From assembly GCA_905197385.1 (NCBI GenBank), contig CAJJYO010000117.1:1-5485 (forward strand): a DNA stretch of 5,485 nt, in the 5' to 3' direction. How positions within the stretch are numbered: position 1 is the first letter of the stretch; each line of letters begins with the position of its first letter. Below are positions 1 to 5,485 of the stretch, one piece after another. The position numbers and the translations under genes were made by a program. Source of the stretch: an uncultured Collinsella sp. Lineage in GTDB: Bacteria > Actinomycetota > Coriobacteriia > Coriobacteriales > Coriobacteriaceae. The notes beneath the pieces are model-generated. The model made no database searches, was not told the origin of the DNA, and saw nothing but the letters and a program-made list of their open reading frames with translations.

Positions 1-156
1 GCACTTCCATCAACTAATTTTGTCGGGCCGCTCGCTACTGACTCGAAGCCTGAAGTGTTCACAGCTGATGTGAAGAGTGGTAAAGCTTTTGCACAGGGTA
101 TCAATGGAATACATCCGAAGCGTTTTCGGCAGTATCATCGGCGAAGGCGGGATTAG
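1..156 (+). CDS. Possible C-terminal end of an unidentified convergent gene (partial)
   Basis: Frame 1 on the plus strand is open from the window edge to a TAG at 154-156, giving 51 residues. The first 33 or so codons have a balanced, protein-like composition (for example PEVFTADVKSGKAFAQG, residues 17-33). The last part is an arginine-rich run, read antisense through the end of the DUF3284 gene. I recognise no family. An open frame this short is not statistically compelling, and an alternative is simple intergenic DNA between convergent or tandem genes. If real, the two genes overlap tail-to-tail by 56 bases. Confidence 0.22.
   Translation, partial: ALPSTNFVGPLATDSKPEVFTADVKSGKAFAQGINGIHPKRFRQYHRRRRD
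58..74. repeat. Small inverted repeat downstream of the DUF3284 gene
   Basis: TTCACA and TGTGAA flank a 5-base spacer (GCTGA), a perfect 6-bp inverted repeat 27 bases beyond the DUF3284 stop. The stem is short and mostly A/T with no T-run after it, so it is a poor terminator. The half-site order is the reverse of a CRP operator. It could be a weak protein-binding palindrome or chance. The surrounding 100 bases hold no other clear signal. Confidence 0.3.
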
Positions 157-610
157 CCTTTACGCGGCGCTCACCCTCGATGTATTTGACGATTTGATCA
201 ATCGTCTGGTTGGCGTGGCTCTTGAGCTTTCGCTCATAGAAGAAGAGGCCAAGCTTGCCGCGCGTGCCAGACGTGTTGCCACCCACACCCTGAAAATCCT
301 CGGTATAGGTGAGCTCGCAGGCACCATCGCCAGCAGGTGCAGCCTCATAGCGCATGGTATTGATGCCCGCCGCATACTGAAAACGGACCTCATAGAGGCA
401 CGGGTAGTCAAAGTGCTTGATCTTAACCTTGATCGCCGTGCCCTTGGCCTTGCCTTTTGCGGACTGGGCGCGCTTCTCGTACTTATAGCCGTTGAGCTTG
501 TTGCGGCTGGGACGCTTGCCCGTGGCGTTCTCGATATCCTGCATGATGAACCCCGCCAGAGCGTCAAAAAGCTCCTCCGGCGTCACCTTAAGCATTTTGG
601 TGAGCTGCAT
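101..610 (-). CDS. DUF3284 domain-containing protein of unknown function
   Basis: A 169-residue soluble protein with no signal peptide or membrane segment. I recognise the DUF3284 pattern, known mainly from Firmicutes: an N-terminal 'LKVTPEELFDAL' strand-helix (7-18), a 'DIENATGKRPSRNKLNGYKY' stretch (25-44), alternating strands through the middle, 'LTYTEDF' (100-106) and a C-terminal amphipathic helix near 125-146. The order of strands with a long last helix resembles START/SRPBCC-type folds, but that is an inference and no ligand or reaction is known. Residues 32-66 are lysine/arginine-rich. The last 20 or so residues form a hydrophilic tail that seems longer than in typical members of about 140 residues. 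The gene follows addA in the same direction but is separated by the palindrome and a possible promoter, so a role with AddAB is not implied. Its 3' end may overlap a convergent frame. Confidence 0.82.
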   Translation of the reverse strand: MQLTKMLKVTPEELFDALAGFIMQDIENATGKRPSRNKLNGYKYEKRAQSAKGKAKGTAIKVKIKHFDYPCLYEVRFQYAAGINTMRYEAAPAGDGACELTYTEDFQGVGGNTSGTRGKLGLFFYERKLKSHANQTIDQIVKYIEGERRVKANPAFADDTAENASDVFH

Positions 611-615
611 GATGG

Positions 616-621
616 CTCCTT
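616..621 (-). promoter_or_regulatory. Ribosome binding site of the DUF3284 gene
   Basis: AAGGAG on the minus strand, 5 bases before the ATG at 610-608. An in-frame TAA at 622-620 overlaps the start of this site, so no longer N-terminal form is possible and the start is well fixed. Confidence 0.85.
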
Positions 622-643
622 ATTCGTTTGAACCGTTCGAGTC

Positions 644-649
644 ATTGTA
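644..649 (-). promoter_or_regulatory. Possible -10 element for the DUF3284 gene
   Basis: The minus strand reads TACAAT here, one base from the TATAAT consensus, about 34 bases upstream of the DUF3284 start codon. It lies between the palindrome and the ribosome binding site. No convincing TTGACA-like hexamer is found 16-18 bases upstream and there is no extended TG motif, so the call rests on one hexamer plus the position. If real, transcription would begin near 637 and the DUF3284 gene would be independent of addBA. Confidence 0.35.
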
Positions 650-671
650 CCGCCCCAGGCTCTCCCATGCG

Positions 672-734
672 TTGCGGTGAAATGCGGACTGTTTGGCGGC
701 TTTTTTGGCCAAAACAGTCCGTATTCCACCGCAA
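672..734. repeat. Long imperfect palindrome between addA and the DUF3284 gene; terminator-like or interspersed repeat
   Basis: The arms 672-694 and 712-734 pair over 23 positions with only two non-Watson-Crick pairs (680/726 and 684/722). Allowing a bulged A at 711, three more pairs (695-697 with 708-710) close a 10-base loop that contains six T. One odd pair is a G-U wobble in RNA from one strand, the other a wobble from the opposite strand, so the fold does not favour either direction. It begins 12 bases after the addA stop, where a 3'-end structure would sit. No run of T follows the stem on either strand, so it is not a canonical Rho-independent terminator. It could be a factor-dependent or 3'-stabilising hairpin, or a REP/MITE-like repeat. 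Confidence 0.8.
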
Positions 735-746
735 GTTATCTGAGGG

Positions 747-3700
747 CTAGAAGTTGTAGGTGACCACTTGAGGTTCGGCAGGTTTGACGAAGAGGGTCGG
801 ATCGGCCTGTTCCACGCGAACGAACTTGACCGTCACCGTCTCAACGCCCGCCTTGTGCAACACGTCGGCGTAGACGCGCGCCTGCAGGGCGTGTTTCTCG
901 AGCAGCTGGCCCGGCGTCTCGTCCGGCGTGCCGCCCGTCTTGTAGTCGATGACCAGTGCGCGCGACGGATCGGCCGGGTCGGTGGCCAGTGCATCGATGG
1001 CGCCCTCGGCATAGGCACCGTAGCGGGCAATGTCCTTGTCCTCGCAGCCCAGCGAGAAGAACGGCACTTCGGCACGGATGCACGGCCACGCGAGCAGCTC
1101 GGCACGAACCGACGACTTGAGCCAGCGATCCAGGGCGGCATCGAAGCGCTGGCGCTGCTCCGGCGTCAGGTGCCACAGGCGAGCCAGGGCGTCGGCACGC
1201 TCAGCGGGCAGCGCATCGGCACCCATCTCGATGAGCCACTGGCAGGCGGCATGGAACGCCGAGCCCAGCGCCATGGGATTGCCGGCGGGCTCGACAGCAG
1301 CCACGTCCGCATCCGTCATCTCCGAGCCATCCGACTCCGCATCATCGCCAGCCTCGTCCATGGGCACGCGCGTCTCGGCGGCACGGTCCTCGGCCTCGGC
1401 ATGCAGCGCCGCGGCAATCGACGAATAGCTGTACGAATCACGCACCGGAAACGGACAGATGCCCATGCGCACGCCCGCCGCCTGGGGATATACCAACTCC
1501 AATGCATCGGGCGACGGGTCGGCGGGGCCGGGCGCGACCGGGCGATCGGCGGCGGTATCGGCACCCTCCGCCTCCGCATCACCGCGAACGAGCCTGCCCT
1601 CGGCATCCAGCAAAGCGTTGGCCTCAAACGCCTGCTCGCCAAATGTAAAGTCCGAAAGCGAAATGAGCTCGTAGTCGCCCGGCTGGGAGTTGTCGAACAC
1701 CAGGCGGTCGGCATCGAGCTGCGGCATGTCCAGAGCGTCGGTCGGCAAAATACGGCGCAGCACGTCGTAGGTCAGATCGGTCTCGACGTCGAAGGTCGGC
1801 GCCGTCACCTTGCCACGGCTCACGCCGGCATCCATCGCCAAGATCACCAGCTCGCGCGCACGCGTCATGGCGACATAGAGCAAGCGGGCCCGCTCCTCGA
1901 GCGAAAGCCGCAGGTCGTCGTTGCGCAGGCGAGCAAATGCCTCGGCGGGAGAACCCGTCGCACAGACGTCCTCCATGAGCTCCGGCGGCAGCCACAGCGA
2001 CGTGCCCTTGCCCTTAAACGCATGCTCAAACTGCTTTTTGACGTCGTCGCCCTTCACAAAGGTTCCGTCGGCGAGCTTAACGCCGTCGAGGCGTGCCGGC
2101 AGTGCCACGACCTGTGCTCCGCCCTCGACGCGACCCATCTGTGCCGCACCCGAGGACTTACGCACGCCAAAGCACTCGGCGACCGCCACGACCGGATATT
2201 CCAGACCCTTGGAGGCATGAACCGTCATGATGCGCACCGCGCCGTCGCCCTCCTCGTTGAGGGCACCCGGAGCCTCCTTGCCCGCCAAGAAGCGGTCGAA
2301 GGCCAGCGCGATGGAACGCGGCGAGTTGCCGAACTCGGCCTCCTCCTCGGCCACGGCGTCGAGTGCCTTGAGCACGTTGGCGGCAATGGCCTTGCCCTCG
2401 GGACCACGCTGTGCCAGACGTACAAACCAGCCGGAGGCGTTGACCACGTCGTGCGCGATGGCGGCGAACGAATCGCGGCCCACGCGACGAAGCGCATACC
2501 GCAGCACCTCGCGGGCGCGCGTCACGAGCGGCAAGTCTTGCAAACCCGGCACATCGGAATCGCTCATGATACCCGCGTCGATATTCCGGCGCGAGGTCTC
2601 CCCCGTCTCGCTATCGAGCTTGGTCGCCAGCGCCAGGAACTCCTGGGCGCCGAGTGCAAACATCGGCGAGGCGAGCAGCGGCATAAGGCCCTGCGCCGTA
2701 TCGGCCGGATTGGCGAGCGCACAAACCAGGGCGCGCACCGTCTGCACCTCGGCTGCTTGGGCAAAGACCGAGCCGCCCGCGATGACGCAGTCGAGCCCCT
2801 GGTCGCGGAAGGCCTGGGCGTAGACGTCGGCGTTGGTCATGCGGCCCAGCAGCAGCACCATGCCGCCCTGGGGCTGGCCGGCATCGGCAAGCGCGCGGAA
2901 TCGCTCGGCGATCGCACGGGCCTTGGCCTGTGTGCGTTCCTGCGTACTGCCGCCGGCAACAAAGAGGGCCTGGCGACGCGAGGCGTCTGCCACCAGCGTG
3001 TCCTTGCGGCCGTCGCTCGCCTCAAGATCCAAAAAGCCCTGCATCAGGCCGCCGTCATCGCCGTCGAAGACGCGTGCCACGTAACGCAGTACCTCGTCGT
3101 GGCTGCGGAAGTTGCGCACGAGTTTGACGAGTTCGCCGGCAGGGGCGTCGACCACGGCAGTCGCCTCGGGCGCGGCAGACGAGCCCACCTTGCGCTCCTG
3201 ACGACAGAACACCTCGACCTCGGCGCCACGGAAGCGATAGATGGACTGCTGCGCATCGCCCACGGTGCACAGCGCGCGCTCCCCCGCACCCGTCAGGTAA
3301 CGGATCAGATCGACCTGCATCTGGTCGGTATCCTGAAACTCATCGATCATGACCATCTTAAAGCGGCCCTCGTACGCAGCACGGATGGCAGGGTAATCGC
3401 GCAGGGCCTCGTAAGCCATACGCAGCAGGTCGTTATTATCGAGGGCGGACTGGGCAGCCTTCAGCGCGCGATACTCGGCCTCCACGGAACGGGCCAGGCC
3501 CACCAACGCATCGAGCGCCGGGCCACCACAGGCAAGCACGATATTGATAAACGCATCGGCGGCCTCGGCCTTGAGCAGCTCGACCTGCTCCTTGGGGAAC
3601 GCCTTGCTCGCGCGCGGCATGGTGCACGACATCATGAGTCGCGCCGCATCGACCATGGTCTTGTCGCTCGCCTCGAACGCGTCGATGGCATCGAGCGCCG

Positions 3701-4382
3701 CCTGCGCCTTCTCGGTCGAGGACTTGCTTGCGCCCAGCGCCGCGCGATAGGCATCGGCGAGCGCCGAGGTATCGGCCTGGCCGCGCGCCACGCGCACGTC
3801 GTCCATACCGCCCGGCAACTGGCTCGACAGCTCCAGCAGGTCGCGCACCAGGCCCTTGATGGTCGTGCCGGTGCCAAAGGAACCGCCCTCGCCCGTCATG
3901 GGATACCAGGCATAGAGGGCCTTGAGCGATGCCGCGAGCTCGGGGGCGGCATCGGGTGCCGTCGCGCGGGCCAGCACGTGCTCAACAGCCTGGTCCATAA
4001 GCTCGTCGGTATCGGTGAGCACCGTGAACTCGGGGTCGATGCCCAGCTCCAGCGCATGCGCGCGCAGGATACGCGAGCACATGCCGTGAATGGTCGAGAT
4101 CCACGCGTCGTCGACGGTCAGTGCTTCCTCGTCCATGCCCTCGTCGATAAGCGCACGGCGCACGCGGTCGCGAATCTCGGCCGCGGCATCTTTGGTAAAG
4201 GTAATGGCGAGCACCTGGTCCAGATGCTCAACGAACGGACCGGATTCGGGCGAGAGCGCGTAGACGATGCGACGCGTGAGGGTAAAGGTCTTGCCCGAAC
4301 CGGCGCCCGCCGAGACAAACAGCGGACGGTCGAGCGTTTTGACGATCTGCAGCTGTTGCGGCATCAAAGTCGAAAGATCCAT
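747..4382 (-). CDS. addA: AddA: ATP-dependent helicase/nuclease subunit A, complete
   Basis: A 1211-residue SF1A (UvrD/RecB-like) helicase fused to a nuclease, the motor of the AddAB break-resection enzyme acting on chromosomal DNA ends. Its length fits the family (about 1200). Motifs in order: Q-motif region 6-12; Walker A SAGAGSGKT 24-32 (K31); Ia ITFTKDAA 60-67; STIHGMC 96-102; Walker B IDEFQDTD 346-353; III GDAQQSIYRFRG 375-386; IV VRNFRSHDE 422-430; V TVHASKGLEYP 720-730; VI LLYVAMTRARE 834-844. The C-terminal PD-(D/E)XK nuclease has GSAFH (H1044), EGAID (D1130), VIDYKT (D1146, K1148) and QARVY (1167-1171), so both activities look intact. Alanine-, proline- and acid-rich linkers (about 926-960 and 1001-1036) separate helicase and nuclease. 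The ATG is supported by an AAGGAGG site and by the Q-motif starting at residue 6. It is probably cotranscribed and translationally coupled with addB. No frameshift was seen. Confidence 0.97.
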   Translation of the reverse strand: MDLSTLMPQQLQIVKTLDRPLFVSAGAGSGKTFTLTRRIVYALSPESGPFVEHLDQVLAITFTKDAAAEIRDRVRRALIDEGMDEEALTVDDAWISTIHGMCSRILRAHALELGIDPEFTVLTDTDELMDQAVEHVLARATAPDAAPELAASLKALYAWYPMTGEGGSFGTGTTIKGLVRDLLELSSQLPGGMDDVRVARGQADTSALADAYRAALGASKSSTEKAQAALDAIDAFEASDKTMVDAARLMMSCTMPRASKAFPKEQVELLKAEAADAFINIVLACGGPALDALVGLARSVEAEYRALKAAQSALDNNDLLRMAYEALRDYPAIRAAYEGRFKMVMIDEFQDTDQMQVDLIRYLTGAGERALCTVGDAQQSIYRFRGAEVEVFCRQERKVGSSAAPEATAVVDAPAGELVKLVRNFRSHDEVLRYVARVFDGDDGGLMQGFLDLEASDGRKDTLVADASRRQALFVAGGSTQERTQAKARAIAERFRALADAGQPQGGMVLLLGRMTNADVYAQAFRDQGLDCVIAGGSVFAQAAEVQTVRALVCALANPADTAQGLMPLLASPMFALGAQEFLALATKLDSETGETSRRNIDAGIMSDSDVPGLQDLPLVTRAREVLRYALRRVGRDSFAAIAHDVVNASGWFVRLAQRGPEGKAIAANVLKALDAVAEEEAEFGNSPRSIALAFDRFLAGKEAPGALNEEGDGAVRIMTVHASKGLEYPVVAVAECFGVRKSSGAAQMGRVEGGAQVVALPARLDGVKLADGTFVKGDDVKKQFEHAFKGKGTSLWLPPELMEDVCATGSPAEAFARLRNDDLRLSLEERARLLYVAMTRARELVILAMDAGVSRGKVTAPTFDVETDLTYDVLRRILPTDALDMPQLDADRLVFDNSQPGDYELISLSDFTFGEQAFEANALLDAEGRLVRGDAEAEGADTAADRPVAPGPADPSPDALELVYPQAAGVRMGICPFPVRDSYSYSSIAAALHAEAEDRAAETRVPMDEAGDDAESDGSEMTDADVAAVEPAGNPMALGSAFHAACQWLIEMGADALPAERADALARLWHLTPEQRQRFDAALDRWLKSSVRAELLAWPCIRAEVPFFSLGCEDKDIARYGAYAEGAIDALATDPADPSRALVIDYKTGGTPDETPGQLLEKHALQARVYADVLHKAGVETVTVKFVRVEQADPTLFVKPAEPQVVTYNF

Positions 4383-4385
4383 GGT

Positions 4386-5485
4386 CTACACGTCCCTCCT
4401 TACAAACGTTCCTTCGTGGTTATACGAGCAGCGTGCATGCGCGGCCTGAGCCGACGTCGGGTCGACGGCGGCAACGTCGCCCGCCTCGAGCTCGCGCAGG
4501 CGCTCGGCAATGCCGGCCTCCACGCGATCGAGCAGGGCGTCGAAGTCCATGCTGCCACCCTCGCCGGGGAAACCTTTCTTAAGGCCCGGGATGCGACCGT
4601 CGCCGCGCTCTTCCTCGAGCAGCTCTGCGCTCGCGGCACCGCGCAACGCCGGCTTGCCGCCCTTGGTCGAAAAGTAGAGCGCCGCGCGGGTGTCCAAATC
4701 CAGCGCCCGGCGCATGGCCTGAGCATAGATGAGCGTTTGGGTATGTGGCGGCAACCAGCGCGGATCGTCGATGGGCGCCGTGCCCGATTCCTCGTCGCGC
4801 ACCGTAGGGTCGGCGAGCTTAAACTCCTCAACGCCCGTGCGATGCTTGTAGTCGATCACCACGGCACGATTCTCGGCGTCCACGTCCACGCGGTCGATAC
4901 GCCCGCCAAGCGGCCAACCGGCATACTCGACCTTGAGCTCGTTGAAGGCGAACTCCAGGTAGCGCGGGACAAAGGGGGCAAGTGCCTCGGACTCGTAGGC
5001 AAGCACGCCCTCCAGCTGCGGCAAGATCTCGGCCACCTGGCGCTCCTCCACCGCAGAGAGCGGCACCAGCGGGCCCTCCGTGCCTCGCTTGCCGGCGTGC
5101 TCGGCCAACGTCTCGTCAAAGATCTCGCGCAGCAGCTCCTGAGCGCGTGGCAGATTCTCGGGCGTCACGCGCTCCATGCCCTCCTGGGGCAGGCGGGCAT
5201 GCAGGTGCTCCAGCACGTCGTGGACAAAGTTACCCTTCTCCATGTTGCCAAAGCCCGCGTCGATGGACTGGGGCTTCACGCGATACGACACGAACCAGCA
5301 CAGCGGGCATGTCGAGTACGCCTCAATCTGCGAGGCGGACGTCAGACGCGGCACGAGCGGCGCGTTCTCGCCATCGCGGCGGCGCAGGACCAGGTACGGC
5401 ACAGCCGCCTCACTCAAATGCTGAGGAGCCTCGCACGCGACGCGCTTGCACTCGATGCCCTCGCCGGCCGCTGGATCAAAATCGG
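4386..5485 (-). CDS. addB: AddB-like helicase/nuclease subunit, C-terminal part (5' end beyond the window)
   Basis: This is the C-terminal 365 residues of a PD-(D/E)XK nuclease subunit that pairs with AddA in processing double-strand DNA breaks for recombination. The frame is open from 5483 to the window edge, so the gene starts outside; a TTG at 5417 is internal. Numbering from the first full codon, residues 50-63 match the AddB entry to the nuclease domain, ending in CPLC (59-62). GNFVH gives the motif I histidine (H88), GGRIDR gives D197, VIDYKH gives D211 and K213, and QTLIY (249-253) is the RecB-family QxxxY motif. All catalytic positions are therefore present. The end reads H349-x2-C352-x3-H356, whereas characterised AddB has C-x2-C-x5-C completing a 4Fe-4S cluster. 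The gene lies 3 bases upstream of addA, the usual addB-addA order. Calling it AddB rests on this neighbour and the motifs; the N-terminal helicase-like half is not visible. Confidence 0.88.
   Translation of the reverse strand, partial: DFDPAAGEGIECKRVACEAPQHLSEAAVPYLVLRRRDGENAPLVPRLTSASQIEAYSTCPLCWFVSYRVKPQSIDAGFGNMEKGNFVHDVLEHLHARLPQEGMERVTPENLPRAQELLREIFDETLAEHAGKRGTEGPLVPLSAVEERQVAEILPQLEGVLAYESEALAPFVPRYLEFAFNELKVEYAGWPLGGRIDRVDVDAENRAVVIDYKHRTGVEEFKLADPTVRDEESGTAPIDDPRWLPPHTQTLIYAQAMRRALDLDTRAALYFSTKGGKPALRGAASAELLEEERGDGRIPGLKKGFPGEGGSMDFDALLDRVEAGIAERLRELEAGDVAAVDPTSAQAAHARCSYNHEGTFVRRDV
4395..4401 (-). promoter_or_regulatory. Ribosome binding site of addA inside the end of addB
   Basis: On the minus strand this reads AAGGAGG, a near-perfect anti-16S match, with 12 bases between it and the addA ATG (4382-4380). 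It lies inside the last codons of addB (the V-R-R region), whose stop at 4388-4386 is 3 bases before the ATG. The spacing is longer than the usual 5-9 bases. The arrangement fixes the addA start and suggests translational coupling, which is an inference. Confidence 0.85.

Noticed and set aside
58..74. CRP-like operator
   Set aside because: The half-sites are TTCACA then TGTGAA, the reverse of the TGTGA-N6-TCACA order, and the site is downstream of a gene, not at a promoter.
1..98. Minus-strand open frame from 98 to the window edge
   Set aside because: It has no ATG and no ribosome site before its only GTG, so there is no support for a gene start.
77..631. 184-codon plus-strand open frame covering the DUF3284 gene
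   Set aside because: It starts with GTG without a ribosome site and is the antisense shadow of a recognised family with a good ribosome site. Its leucine/alanine/valine-rich product matches no family I know.
695..711. T6 run in the palindrome loop as the U-tract of an intrinsic terminator
   Set aside because: No GC-rich hairpin ends directly before the T-run on the plus strand; the run lies in the loop of the larger palindrome.
2227..2823. 198-codon plus-strand frame inside addA
   Set aside because: High GC leaves antisense frames open. The serine/arginine/alanine-rich product has no recognisable motifs and lies opposite the conserved helicase, as do the other antisense and out-of-frame ORFs across 833-5424.
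5415..5417. TTG as the start of the AddB-like protein
   Set aside because: The frame continues open upstream to the window edge and AddB proteins extend far before the nuclease domain, so this TTG is an internal leucine codon.

Overview
The window is high-GC bacterial DNA read almost entirely from the minus strand. It holds the downstream end of an addB-addA recombination-repair operon followed by a small DUF3284-family gene. Strong GC bias, AAGGAGG-type Shine-Dalgarno sites, an AddAB rather than RecBCD enzyme, and the protein flavour suggest a gut actinobacterium of the class Coriobacteriia (Collinsella-like). The host is an inference; no marker gene here proves it.

Layout from right to left, in the direction of transcription. 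Positions 5485-4386 carry the C-terminal 365 residues of AddB: the nuclease domain, with its start outside the window. Three bases later addA (4382-747) encodes a complete 1211-residue helicase-nuclease with all SF1A helicase motifs and a C-terminal PD-(D/E)XK nuclease. Twelve bases after the addA stop lies a long imperfect palindrome (672-734). It has no U-tract, so it is either a 3'-end/terminator-like structure or an interspersed palindromic repeat. A possible -10 element and a clear ribosome binding site then precede the DUF3284 gene (610-101). The last 100 bases at the left edge are less GC-rich. They contain a small inverted repeat and possibly the C-terminal end of a convergent plus-strand gene that cannot be identified.

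AddA and AddB together form the double-strand-break resection machine. AddA supplies ATP-driven 3'-5' translocation and one nuclease; AddB supplies a second nuclease and, in characterised members, Chi recognition and an iron-sulfur cluster that pins the nuclease domain. Both nuclease active sites look intact here. The AddB C-terminus, however, departs from the classical C-x2-C-x5-C cluster ligands and reads H-x2-C-x3-H, which is the most noteworthy observation in the window. I see no defence system, mobile-element gene, CRISPR array, tRNA or rRNA.
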